Shown here one piece after another: positions 38,509 to 48,142 of a stretch of DNA of 64,000 nucleotides. A program made the translations under genes and the position numbers. Within the stretch, counting starts at the first letter, position 1. Every line of letters starts with the position of its first letter. The notes below the pieces were generated by a model. The model saw nothing but the letters and a program-made list of their open reading frames with translations. It did no database searches and was not told the DNA's origin. The stretch is from Hondaea fermentalgiana. Its lineage: Eukaryota > Sar > Bigyra > Thraustochytrida > Thraustochytriidae. Location: contig NPFB01000017.1 in NCBI GenBank assembly GCA_014084085.1, forward strand, positions 67,282 through 131,281, in the 5' to 3' direction.

Positions 38509-39024
38509 ATGGGCGCCCGAGCGCGGCGCAGCTTAACGGCGTCGCAACCGGCTTTGCGCGCGAAGCGAGGAGTAAAGCTTGCTGAAAAGAAGGAGTCGAG
38601 CAAGCCCAAGTCCGTCAAGGCGTCATGGCCCACTTCGGTCGAGAAGAAGCGGGACAAGCCTACAGTCTTTCAGCAGCGGGTTTACGATTTGATTTCCACG
38701 ATTCCTGCGGGCAAGGTCTCTACATACGGCGAGGTTGCCCGAGAACTGGGCTCGAGCCCTCGGGCGGTGGGGAACGCGCTACGTAACAATCCCTTTGCAC
38801 CCGTCGTTCCTTGTCATCGCGTGGTCGCGAGCACACGTGCTTTGGGCGGGTTTTCAGGCCAAAAGGGTCACGGTGCGCCAAAGTTGCGCGAGAAGCGCGC
38901 CATTTTGGAACGCGAAGGGGTCGTCTTCGAGGCGCCTTTGCAAGATGACGTTGCTTGCACGGTTGACCCTTGTGCGCTGTACTTTTTCCCCTCGCCAACT
39001 GCGCTGTCCACGAAAAGAGAGTAA
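38509..39024 (+). CDS. MGMT: Methylated-DNA--protein-cysteine methyltransferase
   Basis: 171 residues from the ATG at 38509; a longer start at 38299 is open. A short basic N-terminus leads into the conserved C-terminal alkyltransferase fold: F-Q-Q-R-V-Y-D, G-K-V-S-T-Y-G-E-V-A, the Arg-finger region R-A-V-G-N-A-L-R-N-N-P, and V-P-C-H-R-V-V with the acceptor Cys at 102. Because Cys (not Trp) is in P-C-H-R, it should be a true suicidal alkyl acceptor rather than an ATL protein. It reverses O6-alkylguanine damage in the nucleus. The N-terminal domain of the human/Ada type is missing, so it is a minimal form. Convergent with TAF12, 222 bp apart. Confidence 0.9.
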   Translation: MGARARRSLTASQPALRAKRGVKLAEKKESSKPKSVKASWPTSVEKKRDKPTVFQQRVYDLISTIPAGKVSTYGEVARELGSSPRAVGNALRNNPFAPVVPCHRVVASTRALGGFSGQKGHGAPKLREKRAILEREGVVFEAPLQDDVACTVDPCALYFFPSPTALSTKRE

Positions 39025-39246
39025 AATGCCTTTTTTGATGCAATAAGTTTCCATGTTTTCATCGAGCTAGGGGTTTGCAATCAAGTTTCGCCTTCATTGG
39101 GATTACACGGTGGAAAGATGCAAGAGAATTCGAGTCACCAGGTAAAGACTTTCTTGAGTCCTTGCGCTCTCGGGGTATTTTTTCTCTGTGTAAAAGAATA
39201 GAAAAGTAATAGAAAGAAGCTTGCTACAACGGGAAGAGAAAGGTTG

Positions 39247-40134
39247 TCACTTATTGTCTGCAAACAGGTTGTCTTGAAGTAGTACATGGGCTTTGCGTTT
39301 CACCTCGAGGCGAGCAGTATGAGCGTCTGGAACATAGTCGGGGCCATTTCTGCGCTGATTATCAAATTGCGAGGCAGGCACCCCGCCCGTAAGAGTGGAG
39401 CCGAAGCCAGGGACGTGAAGGCCGAGTCGACCTTCGACGAACATTCGAAGGTCCTCAAGCTGGAGCTCCGAGGAGCCACGATGGCGCGCAAGCTTGATGC
39501 CCTGTTCAGCAGCTTCCTGCACAAAGGCTACGGAAAGATCCAAAAGAACCTCTTGGACTTCTGGCTCCAAATCTGCATTCGGGTCGATGCTCTGCACCAG
39601 CTCGTTGAGCTTACGCACAGACGCAAGCACTTCCTGGTCACCAAAGCCTCGCGCACGCAATTTGGGAAAGGCGCCTGGGGTGAGTTGTGGCATACGGCCT
39701 GTGTAAGCTGGGCTTGTTGCAGCCATATCCTTGGCGCCTGAATGCATGGGTCTAGCCGTAGTGCCTGATCCTGTTGGAGAGTGCTGGGCCATTGCACCGG
39801 GACGCGGAGCGGGCCTTGGGCGCTGCTGCTGCGGCTGCTGCTGCTGCTGCTGCTGCTGCATCGATGCGGCGTTCGGGTATGAGGACCGAATGGGTGACAC
39901 GCCGGAAGGACCCCTTGGGGCGCCCACGGACCCTGAGGTGGCGAGGTGGGCCGCAGTTGGTCCCTGGGTCGAAGAAGGGTTGCCACCTTGCATCATAGGT
40001 GGCCGGCCTTGGCCAGCGCTCGCGGCGTACGGTGGTCTGGCCTGTGCATATGCTTGGGCATGCGGGGCTTGCTGCGGCGGCCGCCCATATGGGCGTGGTG
40101 GCGCGGCGCCTGCTGTTGGGTGACCGCGATATCC

Positions 40135-40170
<36 letters not shown>

Positions 40171-40257
40171 CTGCTGCTGCTGCTGCTGCTGCGCCTGCTG
40201 CTGCTGATGAGGCATACCCCGCGGCGGATATCCGCCACCGCCTTGTTGGTGCTGCAT
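39247..40257 (-). CDS. TAF12: TFIID subunit 12 (TAF12), Gln-rich N-terminus
   Basis: 336 residues from the ATG at 40257. The N-terminal ~200 residues are Gln/Pro/Gly-rich with CAG-encoded polyQ tracts (near 40135-40205 and 39830-39860). The histone fold at about 204-280 matches TAF12: L-N-E-L-V-Q-S-I-D-P-N-A-D-L-E-P-E-V then L-L-D-L-S-V-A-F-V and L-A-R-H-R-G-S. In TFIID and SAGA, TAF12 pairs with TAF4 or ADA1 in an H2B-like role. The ~60-residue tail ends V-L-L-Q-D-N-L-F-A-D. A CGATCGATC tract lies ~60 bp upstream of the ATG. Confidence 0.93.
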
Positions 40258-40799
40258 CTCGTCTCCCCCTCGCGATCGCGCGCTCACGTGCGAGCGCGGG
40301 AGCAGGTTGTGATCGAACGATCGATCGACCGCTCGAATCAAGCTTTAGAAGCTGCCTCACTCTCTGCTTTTTTTTTCTTTTTTTTTTTCACGGCCAGCTT
40401 ATAACAGTGGCGGCTGCGCGTGCAAGTTATGGTGAAAATCTGCAGCGTCGTTGGGCGTTGAATGGAGGGTGCGTGGCCTCGAAAATGGAACGCGGGACAG
40501 GCTGTTCTTCTTTTGCTTCTTTGCATGGTACTTTCTAGGCCTAATCTTGCTTCGTGTGTTCGACTCCTCTAATTGTTCACGATGATGCGAAAAATACTCG
40601 ATTTGAACGAACAAGCACTTCATCCAAAGGCCTGAAAGCAACGGTGAAGATGCGTACGAAATAAGACCATCGTTCCAGAAGAGAGCAGAAACATATTCTT
40701 TCACGTTTTACTGTTCATAAAAAGGGAGAAGAAGAGAGGGGAAAACAGAGACCATGATACAATAGCAAGAAGAGAAATTAAAGGTGGGAGTCTATCAGA
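40258..40799. other. Intergenic; TAF12 upstream and zinc-protein 3' flank
   Basis: Contains a T-run (40367-40388) and the CGAT palindrome. No gene seen. Confidence 0.5.
40318..40328. promoter_or_regulatory. CGATCGATCGA tract upstream of TAF12
   Basis: Palindromic CGAT repeat 61-71 bases upstream of the TAF12 ATG. Same class as at 7670 and 10747. Confidence 0.3.
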
Positions 40800-42797
40800 C
40801 TAAGAGTCTACGTCGTCGTCATCCTTTCCTGCGACATTCGGAGCAGTCCCCACTGCAGCCAAAGGCGTCGCGAACGTAAAAGAGTTTGGATCCTGAATCT
40901 GTTGTTGGCCTGATGGACTATATCCTGGCAGCTGAGACTGAGGTTGGAATGAAGAATCCACTGCGGCCTGCGGTTGTTGTAGCTGCTGCTGCTGCAAATA
41001 CGGGAGAGGTTGGATGGTGCCACCAAAAGGTTGCCCGCCCAAAAAAGCCGAGGGTGGCGGCGATTGGTTATAGGGATGAAAAGGCATGGGCATGCCGTAA
41101 GAAAACTGCGAAGGAAAGCTCCCTGGAGGGAAGAAAGCATTCGCAGCGAATTGGTGAGAACCTTGAGTGAAAACCATGTTTTGCTGAGGAAATGGCGGGG
41201 CCGTGCCAGGGGGTGCAATGTAGCCCTGCCGAATTGCTCTTTGCACGGGAGCAATCATGTGGGAGGTGTTACCTTGCACAGGACCGGCGAAAGGAACCAC
41301 CTGCATAGAGGAAATAATAGCATCCTGTAAGAGTTTGCTGTCCGCATCTTGGCGACGCTTGCGGATGCCTCTCGAGTATCGATCACGATCTCGCTTTGTA
41401 GAATTATCATCGCTTATAGCAGAGGAAAAAGCGTCATCCGATTCGGAGTGACGCTTTCGCTTTAATGTTGGCGATAAAGATGTTGATGTAACATCTGCGG
41501 CTTGCCTGTCTGGGCCTCCACCTTCTTCTCGTCGTTCTTCAGGGGAGGAGCCCTGTGATTCAGCTCGGATGAACCCGTTATCTTGCGGAGCCAGATGAGA
41601 GACACTACTCGACGTAGTGTTCGAATTATTCAAGGACAAGTCATTTCCGAAAGCCGGTGATACACCGGAAACGTCTTCTTGGGACCAATTTGAAATTGAC
41701 TGTGGGGTGTCGAACCCGTGTGCGTATGCGCTACGCGCGTGAGCCTGAGCAGGTGGCGTCGGGATGCCGTCCGCAGAGCTGTCCTTGGAACCCGTTTGTT
41801 GGGTTTGCTGTTGCTTATATTTTGTTCGATGAGCCTGACAAAAGTCAGAGCCGCTGCGAGCAGATTTATTGCAGTCGGAGTGAATGCAGCGTCGGCCGCC
41901 GCCATGAGATACGCAGGCCAGTGTTGATCCCACGGCGCTTTTCGTGCAACCTTTGTGTGAGCAGCGGCGACCACCACCGTGCGCCGCACAAAGCTTAGAT
42001 CGAGCGCAAGCGGACTTGAAACAGCCCGAAAATGTGCAGCGGCGGCCTCCACCATGAGCCTTGCACAGGTACACAACTATGACTGCACGCATGACACAGT
42101 CTGGAACGGCGCATCGCCGGGACACGGTTGTAGGTGCAGCATGAATTCCGGTGAGATCTTGGACGTGCATGCCGCAACGGTGGATGCTGCCAGCTGCAGA
42201 CTTGCTGCATCCAGGAAAATTGCAGCGGTAACCTCCGCCGTGGGATTTGCAAAATTTAGATGGGGCCTGCGCAAATTTTTTGCAGCGAGGCTCACCGCAT
42301 CGTCGTCGCCCGCCATGAAGACGGCATCTGTCGCAGCCTTCGATGCAAATATTTGAGCAGCCTTCGACGGGACAGGGAGGATCATCTTCGTCATCGTCGT
42401 CGTCGTCTTCGCGGTCATCATGGTTAGAGGGCCGTGCTCGTCCTGTTTGTTGCTGATGTTCGCCTTCGGCACGACGACTCGAATGGGAAGAAACGCGACT
42501 TCGATTTTCCGAATTTTGTCTCAAAGAAGCAGCCGCGCCTGTGGCCTCACCCAGAGCAAGTCCCCGGAGCATAAAGCCTTGATCGTGGCCAGGTGGGGCC
42601 CCTCGGCCAGCAGCAGCAGCGCCGGCGGCGGCAGCAGGTGCTTGCGCGGCCGTGTTGGTTCGACGGCGGCTGCTGGTGCTGGTGCTGGAGCTACTCGAGG
42701 ACATCTGGGCAGCCGCCAGCGGGCGCCCATGATGGTGATCATCGTTGATGGCACCATGGCCACCGCCCGGCGGCGATGGTGGATTTGTTGAGTACAT
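40800..42797 (-). CDS. Seven-module zinc-finger protein, 'WRKY19-like' Cys/His repeats
   Basis: 665 residues from the ATG at 42797. Residues ~137-327 hold seven modules of the form C-x4-C-x(7-11)-C-x2-H, most followed by G-G-G-x-R-C (e.g. C-T-F-S-G-C-F-K-S-A, then L-C-A-A-H-G-G-G). This array is what annotation pipelines often name 'probable WRKY transcription factor 19' in stramenopiles, but no WRKYGQK heptad is present. The N-terminus is Ser/Ala-rich and acidic. A basic segment with K-R-K-R-H could act as a nuclear signal. The C-terminal third is Pro/Gln/Phe-rich, like an activation region. Probably a nuclear nucleic-acid-binding regulator; target unknown. Confidence 0.8.
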   Translation of the reverse strand: MYSTNPPSPPGGGHGAINDDHHHGRPLAAAQMSSSSSSTSTSSRRRTNTAAQAPAAAAGAAAAGRGAPPGHDQGFMLRGLALGEATGAAASLRQNSENRSRVSSHSSRRAEGEHQQQTGRARPSNHDDREDDDDDDEDDPPCPVEGCSNICIEGCDRCRLHGGRRRCGEPRCKKFAQAPSKFCKSHGGGYRCNFPGCSKSAAGSIHRCGMHVQDLTGIHAAPTTVSRRCAVPDCVMRAVIVVYLCKAHGGGRRCTFSGCFKSACARSKLCAAHGGGRRCSHKGCTKSAVGSTLACVSHGGGRRCIHSDCNKSARSGSDFCQAHRTKYKQQQTQQTGSKDSSADGIPTPPAQAHARSAYAHGFDTPQSISNWSQEDVSGVSPAFGNDLSLNNSNTTSSSVSHLAPQDNGFIRAESQGSSPEERREEGGGPDRQAADVTSTSLSPTLKRKRHSESDDAFSSAISDDNSTKRDRDRYSRGIRKRRQDADSKLLQDAIISSMQVVPFAGPVQGNTSHMIAPVQRAIRQGYIAPPGTAPPFPQQNMVFTQGSHQFAANAFFPPGSFPSQFSYGMPMPFHPYNQSPPPSAFLGGQPFGGTIQPLPYLQQQQLQQPQAAVDSSFQPQSQLPGYSPSGQQQIQDPNSFTFATPLAAVGTAPNVAGKDDDDVDS

Positions 42798-43872
42798 GCA
42801 CGACAACAAAGAACCCTGCCGGGGCGCCCCTACCTATCCTCTTCGCCGTACGCCAGTGCGGCGACCAGGTCAGGCGAGGGGGCCCGAGGGGCGTCCCAGC
42901 TCTCAGGTGGGACGCGCCGATGGATGATGATGATGGATGCGCGATGCGATGCGCGATGGATCAACGATGATGATGATCCCGCGCGCAGATTGCTCGATCT
43001 TTTCGCGCGCGAACAGCACGGCGCTCCGATGGGGATCGTCCTCTTTCTTCCCCGCGAGCGCCTTGCCCTGGAAGAGCGAGCGGCCCCGGGGCGGCGCCGC
43101 GAGCCACGCTGCCGCCGCCGCCGCCCCGAGGGCCTTCTTGCCTTGCGGGCGCCTGGGCGCGGTGGGGCCCCTGCCTGCCTGCCTGCCTGCCTGCCTGCGT
43201 GCCCAAGCGGAAAGCCGGCGGGCGCGAGAGAGAAAGGAGATTGCGCGCTTCTCGGTGGCCGCCGCGTGCACACGCGGCAGGAGCGAGATCCTGCGAAAAC
43301 GTTCAGCGTAACCCCCAGGAGAGACGGCGATAAGTGCGGCGACTCTCCGCCCCGGGGGGCGGCCCGGGAAGTCGCGGCCGCGTGCCCCTTTACGGAAGGC
43401 TCGCTCGCGCGCGACCGACGAGCGCGTTAAAGACGTCTCGGTCACAATCACGGTACTCGGCGATGCATGCGTGTGCAAGAACGATTGAAGAGGACTTGGT
43501 TGGTTGATTGGTGCACTGGAGTGGAGTGGACGATCTGATGAATGGCGAGTCAAACAAAGAAGTAGAAAGTTGCTTCTTTGTGCATCCTGCATCACATGCA
43601 AATATACACACACACGCCTGCAGGTGCAGTCAGCTGTCTGCCTCTTCAGGCTGGTAAATGCGCGGCCATCTTCGTTGCTTACCACCGTTTCATAATAACA
43701 GCATGCAGATGCACGCACAACAAATCTATAGGCCTAGTGCCGCGTCTGATCGATCAATCAGTGAGGAACACAATGGCGATCGCAAAGCGCCTGCCTCCCT
43801 TCCTTCTTCCCCTCCTTCCTTCCTTTCTCCGTAATGGCCGAGACTCACCACTTGGTGCATCGACGACCTAGT

Positions 43873-43880
43873 TATAAAAG
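43873..43880 (+). promoter_or_regulatory. TATA-like element upstream of the nucleotide-sugar transporter
   Basis: TATAAAAG on the plus strand, 457 bases before the ATG at 44337. A 5' UTR of ~430 nt would be long, so the link is tentative. Confidence 0.3.
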
Positions 43881-44228
43881 TCGGCCGGCCAATGAAGCAA
43901 GCTTTGGGATGAAGCAAGCAAGACAAGATCTTCTCTTCTGCCGGCCTGGGACTCGCGAGCTGCAGCCGCAGCCGACCGCGCACCAAGACGCCTCCGCTGC
44001 AAACGTGGCAACCGCTCAAGCACGGGCAGCCAGCCACGAACAAGCATATACTACAGCCCGACCTCGCCCGCTCGGAGAGAGCCGAGAGACACGGACGGGC
44101 CTCGAGGCACGGTCCTGGAGCCGCCGTCGCCGCTGCCAGCAACGCGGCAACGGTCCTGGCTTCACGCGCGGCGTACTTGGTGACCGACCGCGCGGCGGAG
44201 CGGCGCAGGGCGGCAACGACGGCGAGTC

Positions 44229-44267
44229 AGGCGAGGCGAGGCTAGGCGAGGCGAGGCGAGGCGAGGC
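44229..44267. repeat. (AGGCG)n microsatellite, imperfect
   Basis: About seven AGGCG units with one interruption (GGCTAGGCG), in the leader of the transporter gene. Confidence 0.85.
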
Positions 44268-44336
44268 CCGCGTGAGGCCTCGAGCGGCGCCGCTGTCGCG
44301 CGCGTTACCGCAGGCAAAAAGTCGAACCCCGAGGAC

Positions 44337-45680
44337 ATGGCCATGAAGCGGTCCACCAGCGAGAGCTCGAGCCTCGACGCGGACTTTTACCCTGCGCGCC
44401 AGGCGCAGCAGCGGCCATACGGCGCGAATGTCCTGCGCAACAATCACAGCGTGATCGGCCTGCAGCACCTCGATTCTACCGCGACTAGCGGCGGCGTCAA
44501 GCCGACCAGAGCCGCAGAAGGCTTTGACGCCCCGCTGCCACCGAGAAGCAGAACGACGCGGCCCGCAAAGTCAACAACCAGCGAAAAAACGGGGGTCATT
44601 AAACTTGGAGGCGTCACCATCGAGCTCAAATGGCTCAGTCTCATCCTCCTCATTGTGCAGAATACAGTTCTCGTTCTCGCGATGCGCTTCTCGCGAACAA
44701 ACGCCGCCTCCAATGGCAAGCTCTACAAGTCGTCCACGGCCGTCGTCATGGCAGAGCTCCTAAAGTTGGCAATATCGACCTATGGAGTCTACCAAGAACG
44801 AGAGTCCAAGGGGGACTTTTGGGAATTTACACGCAGCGAGCTCACTAACCCGGATATCTTTAAGCTGGCAGTCCCCGGAATTCTCTACACGATCCAGAAC
44901 AATTTGCTCTTCATCGCACTCTCAAACCTCGAGGCCGCCGTCTATCAGGTCACCTATCAGCTCAAGATCCTCACGACTGCAATGTTTAGCGTGTCCATGC
45001 TGGGACGTTCGTTGTCCATGTACCAACTCACTGCTCTCGTGCTGCTCATGATGGGGGTAGCCCTAGTCCAGCTTGCATCTTCACCCGCTCCTGCAAAAAG
45101 TCATCAACAAGATGCCGATGGTAGCCGCGTTGTCGGCGTCACGTGTGTCCTCCTCGCCTGCGTTTCCTCGGGCTTTGCCGGCGTATACACGGAAAAGATC
45201 CTCAAGCACGGCAGAGTTGTCTCTCTCTTTGCGCGCAATATGCAGCTGGCTATTTTCGGGACGATCCTCGGGCTTTTCGGGGTACTTGTCAACGATGCAG
45301 CTGCCGTGTACGAAGATGGTTTTTTTAGTGGCTACACGATGATTGTCTGGCTCGTGGTCCTCGTGCAAGCGGGAGGCGGTCTCATGATTGCCGTCGTCAT
45401 GAAGTACGCGGACAATATCCTCAAAGGATTTGCGACTTCGATCTCTATCGTGCTTTCCTCTGTGCTTTCGTCCTTGCTTTTTGATTTCGAGCTTACATTT
45501 CAATTTGTCGTGGGCACTTCCATCGTCATTGCCGCCGTCTTTCTCTTTGGCGTAAAGCCGCGAAGCAAGCGCCGCGAGTCAAATCACGACGATGCGGAAT
45601 ACTCCGCTTCGGCCTCGGTCTTTCATCGACACATTTTGCCCACGAATTCTTCTAATATTGTCGCGATGATCCGCGTGTGA
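44337..45680 (+). CDS. Nucleotide-sugar transporter, SLC35A (UDP-galactose/CMP-sialic acid/UDP-GlcNAc) family
   Basis: 447 residues with about ten membrane helices after a ~95-residue Ser-rich cytosolic N-terminus. SLC35A hallmarks are present: K-S-S-T-A-V-V-M-A-E-L-L-K in helix 2, A-V-P-G-I-L-Y-T-I-Q-N-N-L-L, A-A-V-Y-Q-V-T-Y-Q-L-K-I-L-T-T-A in the middle, and G-F-A-G-V-Y-T-E-K-I-L-K. Y-A-D-N-I-L-K-G-F-A-T-S-I-S-I-V-L-S-S near the end is also typical. Such proteins import nucleotide sugars into the Golgi in exchange for nucleoside monophosphate. The exact sugar cannot be read from sequence. Confidence 0.93.
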   Translation: MAMKRSTSESSSLDADFYPARQAQQRPYGANVLRNNHSVIGLQHLDSTATSGGVKPTRAAEGFDAPLPPRSRTTRPAKSTTSEKTGVIKLGGVTIELKWLSLILLIVQNTVLVLAMRFSRTNAASNGKLYKSSTAVVMAELLKLAISTYGVYQERESKGDFWEFTRSELTNPDIFKLAVPGILYTIQNNLLFIALSNLEAAVYQVTYQLKILTTAMFSVSMLGRSLSMYQLTALVLLMMGVALVQLASSPAPAKSHQQDADGSRVVGVTCVLLACVSSGFAGVYTEKILKHGRVVSLFARNMQLAIFGTILGLFGVLVNDAAAVYEDGFFSGYTMIVWLVVLVQAGGGLMIAVVMKYADNILKGFATSISIVLSSVLSSLLFDFELTFQFVVGTSIVIAAVFLFGVKPRSKRRESNHDDAEYSASASVFHRHILPTNSSNIVAMIRV

Positions 45681-45977
45681 CCGGGATCCCTTCGCAACAA
45701 TCAAGATACAACTGGCGCGCAATGACTGGGCGTCATTGATGCCTCTTTTAGTGAATGAAGCGGCTCCAAGCGAAGCCACGTGCAGACTGTGCATAATGAA
45801 CGAATGACCTCGGGCGCAGAAGGCGTGTCGCGGCAGGAATGAGCCAACACAACCCATTCTCTTCTCTTCTCTAATTCTCTCTTCCCCACCGACACACCTC
45901 TCCTCTGTGGGCTGGGCCGCAAGACTACATGCACGCACACACACACAAAAGTACTGTTTGTTGTTATTCATCTCGGT

Positions 45978-47573
45978 CTATACCATCGGCAGCACCAGGG
46001 TCCATGTCGCTGGTGCAACGCGTTTGCCTGGTGCAAAGACCGAGGAGACGTCCCGCCAGCTCACCGGGACCGCAGTGTATCCCTCCATACGCGCCTGCTC
46101 GTGTACGATCATCTTCACGTCATCAGGACCAGAGTAGTGCGGGTCCGCAACCAAGAGCTTGCTTTCACTGAATGGCCGCCCTGGTCCAGCACGCGCAGTT
46201 CCGGCAATAATGAAGGCTAGATTCGCTCCGCATGCCACAATGGGAGTGTCTGCTTCGGCGAGGTGTTCTTCAATCTGCGCAAAGGCCTCTTGCAGCGACG
46301 CAGCCCCCCGCGTTTCTATCTTAACAAATCGACAGTCCACGTCCACGAGCGCACTCAAAACCCATGCAATCTCCTGCGACCCGATCCACTGATTGCAACC
46401 TGCCTTGAATTGCGCGTCCATGACTTTCATTTCTTGCAATATAACCTGAATCTGTACCACATCTGGCACGTCCTTGATCTCGGACAATGTGATGAATCCT
46501 CGAAAGTAAAAGTAACTCAGCATCATCTGCAAACTTCTGTACGCGCAGCCCCATCCGCGGTCATTCATACCCTCGCATTCGTAATGGAAATAGTCGAACT
46601 TGCCCGATGCGATGTGGACTCGCCCACCTGCTCGCGCTATTTTTTCGGGCATTGGTGCCGCATGATGGGCTCCGCGAAGCAGCGCAGAGCGCGCAGGCGT
46701 CAACACACGATCGACCCGCGACGCATCACTTGGGAGGCGTGCACTCCGCGCAAGACCAAGTTCCAATCGAGCTTGATCTCCGCAGCTGCGCACGTGCACC
46801 GGGAGTCCTGCGTCAATCAAATGGACATGAAGTCGCGCAGCGCGACCTTGAGCCTGTGAAACTTCGAGTTCCGCCTCAACAAGCTGCACAAGGCACGCAC
46901 TGGCCTCACTGCACGTCAAGTGCAGCGGCACCAGGGCACAAACCTCGATTTCATGGAATTCATCTTGACTTTGACACGCTCCGACACGGACGGAGCCTAC
47001 ATTGTCTGCACGCTTGCTGGGTCGAGCCTGAAACGGAGTGACACGGGCAATAAACATTCCTTGACGCACGCTTTGCTCGTACTCTTTAGCATTCCGCGCA
47101 TGAAGCGCTTCCGCCAGCGTCGCCTCTGGATCGGGAAGATTTGCTGCAGCGCGTCCCTCATCGAGAGGCTTCACCTGGACCAGAGTTTCGTCTCCGAACC
47201 GAAACACGCTTGTGCGACGTAAGATCTCCTTATTTTCCTCCAGTCCAGCCGCCTTGTCGAGCTTGAACATGCACACAAGCACGACCATAGGCTCGCGCTC
47301 ATGCTCAAAGGGTGCAAAAAGGCGTCCCACAAGATCCCCTCCCCCGGGTTCTCGCCTCGAGCTTTCCGTCTGACTCAGCGGCTCGAGGCCCGCGCACGGC
47401 ATCGTCTGCGCGGCATCGTCTGTCTCGAAGGCGGCGACGGCGACGACGGTCGCCGCCGCCGCCTCTCGTCCTCGCGGTGGCGGCCGCGGCAGCGCCAGCA
47501 GCCGCGGCCGCTTCGTCGGCGGCACTCTGTGCAGGCGCGCGAGCACATGGGCGTCAACCGAGACCGTCGCCAT
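45978..47573 (-). CDS. UFSP2: UFM1-specific cysteine protease 2 (UFSP2)
   Basis: 531 residues from an ATG at 47573. The C-terminal peptidase C78 domain (about 310-531) has F-D-Y-F-H-Y, N-D-R-G-W-G-C-A-Y-R-S with nucleophile Cys343, Q-W-I-G-S-Q-E-I, and A-D-P-H-Y-S-G with Asp477 and His479. This C...D-P-H layout is that of UFSP2. The N-terminal ~300 residues resemble the non-catalytic half only weakly. The enzyme matures UFM1 and removes it from targets such as ER-associated ribosomes. It is divergent from the UBR ligase gene, with 569 bp between the ATGs. Confidence 0.92.
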   Translation of the reverse strand: MATVSVDAHVLARLHRVPPTKRPRLLALPRPPPRGREAAAATVVAVAAFETDDAAQTMPCAGLEPLSQTESSRREPGGGDLVGRLFAPFEHEREPMVVLVCMFKLDKAAGLEENKEILRRTSVFRFGDETLVQVKPLDEGRAAANLPDPEATLAEALHARNAKEYEQSVRQGMFIARVTPFQARPSKRADNVGSVRVGACQSQDEFHEIEVCALVPLHLTCSEASACLVQLVEAELEVSQAQGRAARLHVHLIDAGLPVHVRSCGDQARLELGLARSARLPSDASRVDRVLTPARSALLRGAHHAAPMPEKIARAGGRVHIASGKFDYFHYECEGMNDRGWGCAYRSLQMMLSYFYFRGFITLSEIKDVPDVVQIQVILQEMKVMDAQFKAGCNQWIGSQEIAWVLSALVDVDCRFVKIETRGAASLQEAFAQIEEHLAEADTPIVACGANLAFIIAGTARAGPGRPFSESKLLVADPHYSGPDDVKMIVHEQARMEGYTAVPVSWRDVSSVFAPGKRVAPATWTLVLPMV

Positions 47574-48142
47574 GCGCGGCGAGCCTCGCTGGCTCGGGCC
47601 CCGCGCGGAGGGAGGGGAGAAGGAGACGCCGCGGCGACGAGGAGGCCGCCGCGCGCGCCGCGCAGGCGCTCGCCGCGAAGGTCGGGCGCGGCAGGCCTCG
47701 CGTGGTGGGGCAGCGCGCGAGCAAGCAGTTCCCTATTTGCCACATCAATCCATCCATCCATCCATCCATCCATCCATCCAGCTATCCAGGCCCTCGCGCG
47801 ACGCCGCGCGGAGCGAGCGCGCGAGCGAGCGGAGCCCGCGCCAGCCGCGGCCGTCGAGTGCGCGGCCCCGGCGGGAGCCGCGCGAACTCGAGCTCGGCGG
47901 CTGCAGAGCAGAGCAGAGCAGAGCAGATTTCAAACAGAGCAAAGCAGATTCCAAACTCTAGGCGAGGTCCATCCAGCTCGCTCTCCGCGCGAGACGCCGC
48001 CGCGAGCAGGCGTGCGTGCGGGCGGGCGGGCGTGCGGGAGGGCAGGCGAGGCCCTCGACCGCGGGACCGGAGCAGTCTTGCTGGCGGCGCTGGCTTCGCG
48101 TGCGACCCTGGGCCTGAAGAGGAGGAGCTCTCGCAGGCCGAC
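47574..48142. other. Bidirectional promoter region, UFSP2/UBR
   Basis: Between two divergent ATGs. Very GC-rich, with a (CCAT)8 run and a GCAGA/CAGAG tract at 47903-47948. The UBR frame stays open throughout, but upstream sequence is low-complexity and would overlap UFSP2 coding, so I treat it as leader. Confidence 0.5.
47748..47780. repeat. (CCAT)8 microsatellite
   Basis: Eight CCAT units (ATCC phase) between the divergent UFSP2 and UBR starts. Confidence 0.9.

Larger units (their letters stand above)
42798..44336. other. Divergent intergenic region upstream of zinc protein and sugar-nucleotide transporter
   Basis: GC-rich with (GCCT)n at about 43170-43198, a TATA-like TATAAAAG at 43873 and an (AGGCG)n array near 44229-44267. 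No gene supported. Confidence 0.5.

Noticed and set aside
42830..43718. Overlapping open frames in the GC-rich intergenic region
   Set aside because: Open in all frames because of high GC; Arg/Pro/Ala-rich, no family features.
47312..48142. N-terminal extension of the UBR gene
   Set aside because: Open but low-complexity and overlaps UFSP2 5' coding; ATG at 48143 fits better.
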